Shown: positions 20,963-32,100 of the stretch, in pieces
How the letters are laid out: each line of letters begins with the position of its first letter
Position numbering within the stretch: the first letter of the stretch is position 1
Assembly: GCA_018806915.1 (NCBI GenBank)
Contig: JAGKQI010000105.1
Location: 1,798,001 to 1,862,000, forward strand
Reading direction: 5' to 3'
Source: Phytophthora colocasiae
Taxonomy: Eukaryota; Oomycota; Peronosporomycetes; Peronosporales; Peronosporaceae
DNA length: 64,000 nucleotides
The notes under the pieces: generated by a model
Told to the model about the DNA's origin: nothing
The model's database searches: none
What the model saw: the letters and a program-made list of their open reading frames with translations, nothing else
Translations under genes and position numbers: made by a program

Positions 20963-22937
20963 ATCAATGTCACAGATCGCGCCTACAGCAGGCGGGGCAA
21001 GGCGTTGCCCTTTCCGATCAGCAGGTGCTTGTACTTCCAGATCACATTCGCCAGTCGTTGGATCTCCTCAGGTGTGTTGGAGGCTGGATCCCCACTTGGA
21101 GATCCTCGATCTTCACTTCGACCGTCGCCGTCACAACCTCTGGCAACACCGCCATTTCCTTCTCCGAGATCCTCCGCGTAGGATCCGCCATTCTCGTGGA
21201 CGAACACTCCATCGTCGGCGTGATCTTCTGCGGATCCAGGATCCGGCCGGGCACCAACCTCGAGATCCGGCTGGGACTCAGCCACGAGATCCGGTCGGGA
21301 TCCAACCACGAGATCCTTGTCTGAGGCGAACTTGTGATCTCCATGTCCTGACGCCGGTGACGGATCCTCACTTGTCCCCACTCTGGGCGGATCACTGGCG
21401 GTTACATGGCTACCAGGATCCAGCCTTCTTGTGGCCGGATCCGGTCTACGAGCGGCACCTCCTCGGCAGGTCTTCCGACTTCGCTCCCTGCTTCCAAGCT
21501 GGATCCAACAGCAGGATCACCTTCGGCGCACCACGTCCAGTTCTTGGATCGTCTTCCGGGGTCTTCGCCGCGTCCACGTACGTCGTCGCCCCTTGGTCCA
21601 GCTCTTCTTGTGCCGTAGCGCCTTGATCCGGATCCCCTGGCGCCCCTGAGTCCTCAACCTTGCCTTGGCTCGCACCATCATCTTCGTCTTGCGGAGGCGC
21701 ATCCGTAGCACCCTTGGTACACGCGTAGATCGCCCTGGGTGTCTTGCAATCGACGGCGCCCTTCCCGCTGGTCGCCCCCGCCGCTCGCTCGTATTCGTGT
21801 GAATATGAGGGGGCTCAGATCCCCACCAAGTGCGGAATCAGACGACCGTTCGGGCCTGCCCCTGTCCTGACCCCTGTCGCATACGCGACACCGATCTTCA
21901 ACCTGTGTCAGGTTGTGATCCGACTTTGCTTGTAGGCGTCGGTGGGGGGCGGGGTAGCTCATTGGAAAGGTCTTGATCGGGCGCGTCTAATGAGCGCTCC
22001 CGAGCTCCGGGGCATTCCTGTGGGCTTCAGGGCACTCCGAAAACTTGGATCCGACTGTGCCATCTGAGTGATGGTCACCTGTCTCATGATTACGGGGCGA
22101 CCCTTCGACATCATTGTCCCGGCTCTGCGCAGAGACAGGGCAGCCCTCCGGATCTTCAAGGAGGCGCGTCGACATGGGCCCTTCGGCTTCTAGGGCACCG
22201 TTTGAGGCATGCGACGGCTCGTTAGACGCGCCCCGCCTCGCGCTGCATGTCCATACCGACCTCAGCAGCGGGCATTCATATTCGCCCCAGGGCGGCCTAA
22301 AACGTCATCTCCGACTGATTTGTCGGAGTGATGGTCGTCGCCCGTCGCACGGACGTGCTGCCGATCCTCAACGGTGGCGTCCAGTCTCTGGCCAGAGACA
22401 GTACACGTTGCCGGATCTTCAATCAGACAAGCTGAAGAGGATCCGGAGGATCCTTGAGCCTGTGGATCTCGGATCCGGCGTGTGAGGACGCCCCTCGATC
22501 CGACGAGTCTGGCGCAGCATCCTTTGCGGCCTCTGGTCCAAATCGGACACGGCGGTGCGCTTGGAGCCTAGACGTCGTCGGATCGGATCCGTCGGACTGG
22601 ATCCTGTCTCGCCAGTCGACCGTTCCTTCAAGCGATCCGGTCCGACGTAGGTGGCGAGCCGGGGCAGCGGTGACACGACAGCGGTGTGGACAGGGCGCTT
22701 CAGGATCCCTCTCGGCTCTGCGTACTTCGGCCGATCCACCGCCGGCTCAAGCTCCCAAGGCTCCTTCGGACGCGGTGGCGGCGGGATCTCCGTCGTGGCG
22801 CTCGCGGCAAGGTTCTGCCACTCGTTGTAGCGCCGGGATCCGACGGAGATGAAGCCCGGGGTGCGAGGAACGTGATCCCCGGCCAGCCACATGCCGATCT
22901 CCTCATTGTGGTTGAGGGAGACCGCTTTCACCGACAT
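20963..22937 (-). pseudogene. Pol linker between protease and RT (frameshifted, GGATCC-rich)
   Basis: The minus frame from about 22937 (HNEEIGMWLAGDHVPRTPGF, YNEWQNLAASATTEIP) continues the protease after a one-base shift. The frame ending near 20983 (EEIQRLANVIWKYKHLLIGK) is the usual segment just before RT. Between them the frames are broken. Two diverged tandem copies of a ~270-bp segment lie at about 22050-22180 and 22320-22445: both hold a 'GAGTGATGGTC' block and an 'AGAGACAG...CCGGATCTTCAA' block. Confidence 0.65.
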
Positions 22938-23757
22938 TGGTAAGTTGTAGATAGCGGATCTTGCCTGGACCTTGAGCTAACGTTGGTACCCATTGCTTGC
23001 CTCTGCGTAGCCACAGCTTCTCGTACTCCTTGAGATGGATCCGATCCGGATGCTCGAAGATCTCGCCGGGTTCCAGCCGTATGCCTTCCTGGAGGAGTAG
23101 CGGGCGGGCCCGGCCGCTGAAGATCTGCCGTCGTCCATGGAGGCGCACACGGATCTCGTCATGCAAGCACACGGATCCGTCGCCCAAGTCGAGTCGGATC
23201 CCGGCTGGTACCATGAAGTCCATACCGAGGATCGCGTCGCAGTCGGGTGGAAGATCCTCGCCGACCCAGACGTCGCAGAAGTATACCAAGTATCCAGCCA
23301 AGGTAACCTTGATCCTTGTTTTGCCTGCTGCAATGTACAGCTGCTCACCAATTCCGAGGCATTCTTGTGTTTGACTAGTGTCGATCTGGGATCCAACCTT
23401 ACGAGCAAAGGCGGCATCGATGATCGACACCTCGGATCCCGAGTCAAGAAGCACGGTGGACTTGGCATTGTTGATCTTGCACGTTGCCTTGGCCTGCTTG
23501 AAGTGTTTGCTGGGGACATGGTACTTCCAGTACCCGCGTGACTCTCCAGGCATGAGATCCAAGGACATGGCGATCTCGGATCTCTGGTATTCATCGTCTG
23601 TAGAGCGGAAGCTTGCAACTCTAGCCGTACGTTTCCCATGAAGTTCACATGTATTATCCAATAGATCCGTTCGCTTGTTGCTAACTTGATCCATGGCCTT
23701 CTTGTTCACATATGCATAGATGTAAGACGTTGAACGCTCGTCTCGTACCGGATTCAA
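22903..23757 (-). CDS. Retropepsin-like aspartic protease of the LTR element
   Basis: The active-site motif TVLLDSGSEVSIID, followed by a hydrophobic strand and ILGMDFMV (the ILG motif), is typical of retrotransposon pepsins. It would cleave the Gag-Pol polyprotein. The frame begins after the gag stop region and runs into PTLAQGPGKIRYLQL before a one-base shift at about 22920 puts the rest of pol in another phase. The position between gag and RT fits gypsy-type order. No proper ATG is needed if it is made by frameshifting. Confidence 0.88.
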   Translation of the reverse strand: MNPVRDERSTSYIYAYVNKKAMDQVSNKRTDLLDNTCELHGKRTARVASFRSTDDEYQRSEIAMSLDLMPGESRGYWKYHVPSKHFKQAKATCKINNAKSTVLLDSGSEVSIIDAAFARKVGSQIDTSQTQECLGIGEQLYIAAGKTRIKVTLAGYLVYFCDVWVGEDLPPDCDAILGMDFMVPAGIRLDLGDGSVCLHDEIRVRLHGRRQIFSGRARPLLLQEGIRLEPGEIFEHPDRIHLKEYEKLWLRRGKQWVPTLAQGPGKIRYLQLTNVGESGLPQPQ

Positions 23758-23771
23758 ACCCGGCGAGCGTT

Positions 23772-26089
23772 CTAGTTTAACATCTTCTCGGCAGCTTCTG
23801 GAAGCATGTGCTTACTTGGATCGAACCACTGTCGGATGAGGTTGTAGAACTCCTCCATCTGGCACTTGCCGTGATCGTGAAGTTCTCCGCAGCCGCGACA
23901 TACGAAGAAGCAGCGATCCGACGGATGACCCTCTTGCCGCACTTCTGGCAGGTGAGACGCTTCCAGCAGCCAAGATCCGAATGTTTCCTGGATCCGCAGT
24001 GCGAGCAGCGCTGTCCTTCGTTGGAGAAACGTGGTCGACGATCTTGTGGCACTGGATCCGAGCTGGCTTGTTGGATCCGGATCCTTCTTAGGATCCAAGT
24101 TCCTGTCTTGGTCTCTGTCGATCCGGCTGTCGTCGGGGTAATCGGTCTTTCACTCGAAGCTGCTACGTATGCTCTGCGAAGCTCACCGTCGGATCCGGAG
24201 TCCTCGGAGTCGGATCCCTCCGATTCTACAACTTGCATGGAACGGATCGCACGCGTTGGACCGGTTGGCTGCGGGGCCGTCGTAGTCTTCGGCCGGAACT
24301 TGCTGGATCCCGACGACGGCTTCTTCTGTCTGGATCTCGCGCGATCTCGGGCCCGCAGTACGTCTTCGAGTTGATCCGCGTCCGCAAGTCGGAGTAATGT
24401 CAGTTGGTCTGCAAGATCCGCATCCCCGAGCGTCTCGATGAAGTGTTCGACGTGCTCGCGGCGAGCTTTGGCATCTCCATCCTTGATCATCACTCTCGCA
24501 CGAAGACCTGCTACGTTCAACCGGTACAGGTATTCTAGTGGCGACTCATTGGATCTCTTGCGGGCGTGGTAGTATTGCCACGCCACCGAGACTCCGAGGC
24601 CGCAGTACTGCGTCTGGAAGGCTTTCAGCAGATCACTCCACTTCAGCCTTGTGGATCGACTGAGTTGTCTGTACCAGTTTCGCGCTGGACCTGTGAGGAG
24701 ATCTCCGAAGGTAAGGCACTTTTCTTCATCCGATGCTTGATCTCTCGTGAAGGCTGACTTGACTTTACTAATCCATGATCTTGCTCGTTCCTCGTCGTGC
24801 TCCTTGCCCGTGAACTCCTTCAGGTCCGATATCGCAGAAATCCGGATCCGTTGAATTGTGCTGGATCCTGCCGTAACGGATGCAGCAGTGGTCGTCGCCG
24901 TACGCCGGAGAGCCAATCCGTCAAGGTCGTCAGGGTCATACTCCCAGTTCTCGGGGTGTGATCCTACTGACTCCATCTCGACGTCCCGATATACAGGATC
25001 CGAAGCGCGCGTCGTGGCTCTTGGGACCGTAGTCATCTGCCGCTCCTTCAAGAACTTGTCCATGGCTGATTGGAAGTAGGCTTGCAGTCCCTTGGTGGAT
25101 GCATGCGGCGGATCCATGGCACGGGGTTGATTACGCGAGGTGTCCCGCGTTCGCGCTGGCTTGGCATCCGGGACCTCAGTTGGCATACGGGCTGCCAACA
25201 TCGCAGCACCTGTAGGGCCGAGTGCCATACGTCGGGGTTCCGACGAGCTGTCGGATCCTGCTTCGGACTCCGCCGAAGCGTATCGCGAGGATCCTGTCTG
25301 GTACTCTGGGGACTGCGCCAGCTTGGACATCGGATCTCGGATCACTCGTCGCTCACCGACGAGGGGCTTCAGTCGGCTGAAGAGCGAGGCCGCTGCGATA
25401 CGGATCCTGTCGTGATCCAAGCGGAAGAGGGTATCCCCGTCGAAAACACCCGCAGCAAAACCAGCTTCTTCGAGCAGGCGTAGGAGATCCAAAGCGCTGT
25501 CCAAGCTGTTCGTAGACTGAGCCGGTGCCGCGATCGGGCCGGTGAGGGATCCAACCAACTGGGGTTGTAGGATCCTCATCACAGGGTCTTCCCGGAGGAA
25601 GTCCTCGAGCGCGATACGGCGATACGAAGCCTCCAGCTGGGTCGACGACCACTCCGATTTCACCACCGGCTTCTCGTCGACATCAGATCCTGGTGCCTTC
25701 AGCTTCTTCCGCGCAGTCTTCGTCTTCTTCTTCGACGTTTTACCACCTGAGATCTGCGCGGTGGTGGTGGTGGATGAAGATCCAACAGCTTTCGCCGCTG
25801 AATCCCCACCCGGCGGATCAGAACTCGCGTTCCGATCCGCGGGGGTCCCCGAAGGGACCTGGGGAGGAGGGGGAGGTTTTTCTTCCGAGTCTGTTGCCAG
25901 ACTCGCCTCCTTCCTGTCGACAGAGCTCCTCCCAGGGCTCCGTCGATCCGTGGATCTAGCGTTCAGCGGTGCTGACGGCGATCCAACGACCGTCGGCACT
26001 TCTTCTCCCGGTTCTTCCTTCACTTGTACAGTCTCTTCGGACTCACGGTGATATCCGCCGTCCCCAAAAGATCCGGGCACGCGCGCCAT
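23772..26089 (-). CDS. gag: Gag with zinc knuckles (one frameshift)
   Basis: The ATG A-base is the first base inside the 5' LTR. A low-complexity, acidic and Ser-rich N-terminus is followed by the gag core: ARSWISKVKSAF, LLTGPARNWYRQL, WSDLLKAFQTQY, SPLEYLYRLNVAGL. The C-terminus has CSHCGSRKHSDLGC (CX2CX4HX4C). A second knuckle begins CQKCGK, but a one-base shift near 23935 breaks it. In the shifted frame it continues GHPSDRC and CRGCGELHDHGKC to a TAG at 23772. In the unshifted frame the ORF ends at 23777. The knuckles would bind RNA in virus-like particles. Confidence 0.9.
26073..26088 (-). other. Primer-binding site overlapping the gag start codon
   Basis: On the minus strand the LTR ends ...CACCACA, then A, then TGGCGCGCGTGCCCGG. 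Its complement, CCGGGCACGCGCGCCA, has the layout of a tRNA 3' end (T-stem half, 7-nt acceptor strand, discriminator G, CCA). Which tRNA is not known from this window. Confidence 0.65.
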
Positions 26090-27895
26090 TGTGGTGTAGT
26101 GGATCCGCTGGAATGAGCAGGGATCCAACGTTCACACACGGCGCCCAGACACTGACTAACGGAGGGGGTACTCCGATAACCGTGGGGTTGCTGAGGCTCA
26201 CCTTGTGTACCCGTCAGTGGGCGGGATCTGCTCTCTCAGGAACGGGAGACTGTACACAGGCGTGAGGGCTTGAACGTCCTTGGCGGGGACTTGGGAGGTT
26301 GGACTTGCGTGGGTATTCCTGCACACAGGTCCTGGTTGGGGGGATCTTGGTCTTGGACTCGAAGATCTTGTGGATCCTTAGATCCGGGGTTGCCTTGGTG
26401 GCTGTGGGGTTCCTTTTCCTTTCCTTTACTGTCTTGCTTGCCGCCTCCTGTAGCGGTTGGTCTTGAGGGTGTTGAGAGGTCGAGGGATCCTGCGGTTAAG
26501 CAATCAACACCGTTGGATCCGGGGTCTTCACTAGCGTAAGGTAAGCCGGCCAAATCAGGGATCCGGTCTTAGCTGTAGCTAGGTGCGAAGAAACTTGCAG
26601 GAACACTAAGGGGAGGCCAATACACTATCCTCTTCCCTTGTCTTAAGTCCCGAAGAAAACCACTTGCGCACTAGAAGGTAAATTCGACTCTCTGATTTAT
26701 GGTTATACAGTTCCTCATCTTGTACCCTATCTTTCCCATCGCAAATCTCTATCTTGGATCATGCTGGCTCTCCTGCAACTTCTCCACTACGTCGATGTCT
26801 TGGATCGTGAGGATCCGAGCCTGGATCCTAGGATCCGACCTCCGGATCCGAGGATCTTGGATCTGGATCTTGGGATCTTGGATCTTGAGGATCCCGGATC
26901 CTGAGTCCTGGATCTGGATCTTGGGATCTTGGATCTTGGATCTGGATCTTGGGATCTTGGATCTTGAGGATCCCGGATCCTGAGTCTCGGATCCCGGATC
27001 TTGGGATTTTGGATCTCGAGGATCCCGGATCCTGAGTCCTGGATCTGGATCTTGGGATCTTGGATCTTGAGGATCCGGCTTCAGGATCCGAGGATCTTGG
27101 ATCTGGATCTTGGGATCTTGGATCTTGAGGATCCCGGATCCTGAGTCCTGGATCTGGATCTTGGGATCTTGGATCTTGGATCTGGATCTTGGGATCTTGG
27201 ATCTTGAGGATCCCGGATCCTGAGTCTCGGATCCCGGATCTTGGGATCTTGGATCTCGAGGATCCCGGATCCTGGGTCTTGGATCTGGATCTTGGGATCT
27301 TGGATCTTGAGGATCCGGCTTCAGGATCCGAGGATCTTGGATCTGGATCTTGGGATCTTGGATCTTGAGGATCCCGGATCCTGAGTCCTGGATCTGGATC
27401 TTGGGATCTTGGATCTTGAGGATCCGGCTTCAGGATCCGAGGATCTTGGATCTGGATCTTGGGATCTGCCGGATCCGCACTTAAGGACTGCCGGATCCGC
27501 ACTTAAGACTGCCGGATCCGCACTTAAGGACCGCCAGATCCGCACTTAAGACTGCCGGATCCGCACTTAAGACTGCCGGATCCGCACTTAAGACTGCCGG
27601 ATCCGCACTTAAGGACCGCCGGATCCGCACTTAAGACTGCCGGATCCGCACTTAAGACTGCCGGATCCGCACTTAGGATTGCCGGATCCGCACTTAGGAC
27701 CACCGGATCCGCACTTAGAACTGTGGGATCCGAACGTAGGTCAGCTAGGCCAAGTGGGTCCTAACTTAGGGTCCGCCCTAGAATAGGTATCCAGTTCCAG
27801 GGACCTGTCCTTATCGTAGCACCACTGTCGCACGTCACCCATCATCGTGGTCGTTCTGCGTCGTATCCGGTTTGATTTGAATCCACTTCACCACA
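26090..27895 (-). repeat. 5' LTR of the Ty3/gypsy element (1806 bp)
   Basis: Partner of 11243-12661. It contains the GGATCT-rich block (about 26810-27470) and about twelve 21-bp GGATCC units (27468-27720) against about five in the 3' LTR. Transcription of gag-pol should start here and run leftwards. Confidence 0.95.
27468..27725. repeat. Expanded 21-bp GGATCC array in the 5' LTR
   Basis: About twelve units of CTGCCGGATCCGCACTTAAG(A), ending in degenerate copies shared with the other LTR (…CACCGGATCC, GTGGGATCC). The copy number differs between the two LTRs of one insertion. Confidence 0.9.
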
Positions 27896-28944
27896 GTATC
27901 ATTTGTTGCTGTCGACAGATACAAGACCCATCAAGATCCTCTGCTTCTGATGGCAAGCGCCTGTACAACTTCCGCGAAAAGGACGAGTTTAGAACCGAGG
28001 TAAATTGTACATATTCAGCTTTTAAAGCATTTATCTAACTTGTTTGAAACGATAGGCTCTTTCGTTCTTTAGTAGCACCGACGAGATCTCGTTCGACGCG
28101 TTGTATCCTGTTTACTTCAAGGAACCCGCCGAAGGACGTGTACGTGCACGATTGGAGACGTTAATGTTATCGCTGTTTTTGGTAACGCTTTGTCTGATAA
28201 ATAGGCACAAAACTCCAGCGACATCGACGACTTCGTTACTTCATTGCCCGTCAAGCAAATGTATGATGTGTATGTTGGGGTATGGAACTTGTACGCATTC
28301 GACGAGCATGATTACCTTTCGATGCTGCGGTGGTTGGACACATCAATGAGTTTGTCGAAGGTATACCCTGTATGTTCTTACAATTTGACGGTTTACTAAC
28401 TACTGAATGAAAAAAAATAGATAACTCGAGAGCAGATTAAAACTCGGTTGGGGTTTCTAAACGACTATACCGACCAAGAAAGACAGGAACTCGACGCTCA
28501 TGTCGAGCATTATATTCGCATGCAGGCAGACATTTTCGTGGATGCAGAAGAGATTGATGAACATCGCCGGGAGGGACGTCAGCTGGAGAGAGAACACAAT
28601 TTGATTTGTTTCTTGATGGAAGCTATGAACGTTGTGGATATCATCGCATACCAGCTATCAAAAGCCGAGTTCCAAGGGCCGTGCAAATGCGAAAAGTGCA
28701 AGAACTTCCCAACGCAAGATTACCCGACGGAGTCAGTGTGGCACGAATTGCCTCCCAAGACCTTTTATTGCGAGGACAGTGGCGAGATTTGCATCGGGGA
28801 GAACTATAGGCGCTTTGACTAGTTACAGCTCGTCGCTTGTATTGAATCGTATCGCACATGGATTGCAGCTACGTAGTAGTATTATTGTTGCAGATTGTAG
28901 CCGACTTATATAAACTTTTACATTTATGGACGGCCACGACCTAA

Positions 28945-29053
28945 AGTGAAACTAGTATATTTACCTCTCTCAAAGAGTCCACGTCGATAGAGGTAAATAT
29001 ACTAGTTTCACTATAGGATTGTTTTCTATAGTGAAACTAGTATATTTGCCTCT
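28945..29053. repeat. Three copies of a 24-bp motif forming a hairpin
   Basis: AGTGAAACTAGTATATTTAC-CTCT at 28945-28968 is followed by its perfect reverse complement at 28989-29012 and by a third, direct copy at 29030-29053 (one substitution, TTTGC). ACGTCGAT follows copies one and three. The array sits just 5' of the piggyBac gene and could be a remnant of its terminal repeats, but no partner was seen on the right side. Confidence 0.75.
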
Positions 29054-29193
29054 AATGCTGACGTCGATTACTGGTATACCAGTATAGTTACGCCGTATCC
29101 GGATATTTTGGATCTCATTACGTGATTGTAAGTGTAAGTGCAAAAAAACTGTCCGGATACCACTTGCATTCAATTCAGGATTCTAATGTGGTC

Positions 29194-32100
29194 ATGCCGC
29201 GCAAGCGCAAGGAGAGAGAAAGCGATCCCCAGTCGTCTCGCACGAGCCAGCGGAGAGCTACTCGGCCCGATGAAATATCTGGTACGCAGACACAACTCTT
29301 GCGTCGTTGGCAGTTCTAATCGAATGCTTGTTCGTAGATGAAGAGTACGAAGTGGAACGTATTATCGATATGTAAATCGTGTCGGGAAAGCCAAAGTATC
29401 ATGTAAATAAAATGGAAGGGTTACAATGACACTACATGGGAGCCGGAATCCAATCTTACGTGCCCCAGGCTTCTGCAACAATTTAACGAAGAGCAGCTAA
29501 AACGTGCACGTGCTTCCAAGAAGAAAGCTGCGAGCCCGAAAGCGACAGCAAGCTCCGAGAGCTCCGTGAAACGGAAAGCGTCAAAAAGTAGCTAATGATA
29601 TTGTCTTCGAGTGCATTAATCTCTGACTGAACTGTTGGTCACCGGTGATAATGTACAGGTACTTCTCAGGAGAAAGAGTACGAAGTGGAAGCAATCCTTC
29701 GAGAGAGATTTCGTTTTGGATTACCTCATTACCTAGTCAAATGGAAAGGGTATACGGAGTGCAGTTGGATCGCTGGATCAAACATGAACTGTCCCGAAGT
29801 CCTGGCGGTATTTCGACGTCGTCAACAGAAAGCTCATCCAGCGGCAAGTATACAGGTTTCTGTTGCCAATGTCACAGAAAACCACAGTACAACCAATTCT
29901 ACAACTGTCCTGGTGGCCACCCCAACTGATATAAACCAAGACGCACGGACATTAGATCCCTCTCCAAACAGAATCGACAGATCTCAACGGATTGTCAGCA
30001 ATGCAGACGAATTACGGGGAGTTCAAGAAAACTCGAACCCCAATTATGAATTTGATTTTCCTGATTATCGGTAGGAAAACACCAACGACGAGGAGACCAA
30101 GGTAGACGAAAAAGCGAGGAGTGAAACTAATTCGAGCAACCTTTTTCGGAAGAAAAGACCAACGGTCAGCCACAGTAGGCCGAAATCGCTGTTGAAGGCC
30201 CCACGGACCCGTCCATTTCGTATCGATGTAGCAAATGAAGGCCTTGACGACGATCATGAGTTTTTAGCCTCTGATTATTGCGCTAGTGAGAGTGATGACG
30301 GTTCTGACGAAGAAACCACAGAAAATATCATCGTCAACGAGGAAGATGACGAAGATGAATTTTCTGTTGAGACTGCTGAGGAGATTCGTGCTGTCGCAGG
30401 ACCTCAAGATTATATAACAGATGAAATGCTGCGGTCTATGTCTATAAACGGTTGGGAGGAGCTGAATGTCGGCGATGGTGTGGACGATACCAATACGGAT
30501 GGCATGTGTGATGTTATGAACGATCCTCCCCATTTACAACAATCAGCAATTGATGCAGCTCGAACGATGAAGCCAACGGATTTATTTTTTTATTTTATGC
30601 CGAAACGCCTCTGGAGATATCGCGCATGAAACCAATTTGTACGAGCGCCAAACACGCACTCAACGGTTACAAGCCGCGTCGCTGGTCATAAATGCCAAGA
30701 CGAATGATCAAGCTTTGCGAAGCAAGTTGTACCGAGAGAAAGAACGAGCCCTGGATTCGTTCAAGGAGATTTCCGCAGCGGAAATAACGCATTTCTTGGC
30801 GTTGATCATTTCGAGAGCTGTTTGCCCAATAAAGCCCGTATGGAAGATCATTGGAAAACCCAGGCGCGTGGGGCAATTCCCGCCGGGACATGGTCACCAT
30901 TCATGCCTCGACTGCGTTTTAAGGAGATTAACAGGTACGAACGTGCGCTCAGAACTGGATTATGAATTGCCGGATAAATGATGAGACAACGTTGACATTT
31001 TACCTGGTACTGTACTAATAGAGACGTGTTGGTAGGTTCATCCACTTCACAGACAACGAGGACCCACGAGCAAAATCCGATCGGGCATGGAAAATTAGAA
31101 GTGTAATTGATACTTTCCAAGATACGTTTAAGGGTGCGATGGAGCTAGGGCGTTGGGTTGCGTTTGATGAAATGGTTATTCCGTCAAGGAGTTCGCGGAA
31201 TACAATTCGTGTTTTTCTGAAGAATAAGCCGCACAAGTACGGGGCAAAGCTGTTCGCAGTTTGCTGTGGCGAAACCCACTAGTGCTCCAGGTACAGAATG
31301 ATACTGTTTAGGTGTATGTCAAGCAGATGTCATTTACTTAGATCTTTTGTGCGTCTTTATAACAGATTCGAAGTCTATTGTGGCAAGAAGCAAGATAGTC
31401 AATTTGTTGACACGAGAAGTGGGCCAATGGCTGTCGTCCGTAACTTGAAGGCCCTGTGGGAACAGCGTCGAGTAGATCGCTCGAAGAAAAGAATCGTTGT
31501 TACGGACCGAGAATACTCATCAGTATCGCTTAGTTTTCGCCTGATGGACATAGGGTATTACAATATCGGAACAGTGTCCACGAGTCGGCTTGGTTTTGTG
31601 GAGAATTTCAAGACAAAAAAAAGAGCCAATCACGCAATATGCCTCGAGGGTCCTACAAGCTTGCAAGAAACACCACAAACGGAGTATTGTACGCATCAAG
31701 GTGGGTAGACTCAAAATTTGTTATTTTCTGGCCACTGGAGTCTCGGCGAAAAGGTCGTCTGTACAACAAAAGCAAAGGGACGGTACGTACGCTACTATTC
31801 CGTGTCCGGAGTTTGTTGTGAATTACAACAAGTACATGGGTGGCGTTGATAAACACGACCAATTACGCCTGCAACGGTGAGTTTAATGTAGAGCAGTGCT
31901 TATTTCATTTTTACTGACATGAGGTACTGTATGTGGTTGGTTTAGTTACTCTGTTCAAATGGTCATGCGCGCCAAAAAGTACTACAAGAATCTTTTTTAC
32001 GGGCTTCTTGACATTGCGATCATACGCAAAGTCCATCGAAGAGAAACCGCTTTCACACTCTAACTTCCTGATCCAACTCCACGAGGAGCTCCTAGGTCTC

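Larger units (their letters stand above)
11243..27895 (-). mobile_element. Full-length Ty3/gypsy-type chromodomain LTR retrotransposon with dual RNase H and an antisense ORF
   Basis: It is bounded by LTRs that begin TGTGGTG and end CACCACA (both strands considered). Direct GTAT duplications lie at 11239-11242 and 27896-27899. The order on the minus strand is 5' LTR, PBS/gag, protease, linker, RT, RNase H-like, second RNase H, integrase, chromodomain, 21-bp repeat array, antisense coiled-coil frame (plus strand), 3' LTR. RT-RNase H-integrase order and the chromodomain identify a Ty3/gypsy chromovirus-like element. An additional 'archaeal-like' RNase H is known from oomycete and plant Ty3/gypsy elements. 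The coding frames carry several one-base shifts. GGATCC is very frequent throughout and almost absent outside. Confidence 0.95.
10986..28822 (+). pseudogene. Intron-containing host-type gene split by the LTR retrotransposon
   Basis: The left part (10986-11242) reads LAQTVLTQAASDLCLTVSP and GTFEQLPKSLAWDAFILRF. If the element and one GTAT are removed, the same frame runs on into 27900-27999 (SASDGKRLYNFREKDEF). Further exons are 28056-28139 (STDEISFDALYPVYFKEP), 28205-28360 (DDFVTSLPVKQMYDVYVGVW) and 28421-28822, ending FYCEDSGEICIGENYRRFD and a stop. The introns 28000-28055, 28140-28204 and 28361-28420 have GT-AG ends, and the last has CTAAC near its 3' end. A CKCEKCKNFP cysteine cluster lies in the last exon. 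I do not recognise the family. The insertion point lies in or next to a short intron. The 5' end of the gene was not found. Confidence 0.6.

Noticed and set aside
23735..23765. tRNA T-arm-like sequence (GGGTTTGAATCC) on the minus strand between gag and protease
   Set aside because: The stem pairs poorly and no acceptor, D or anticodon arm can be folded around it. Likely chance.
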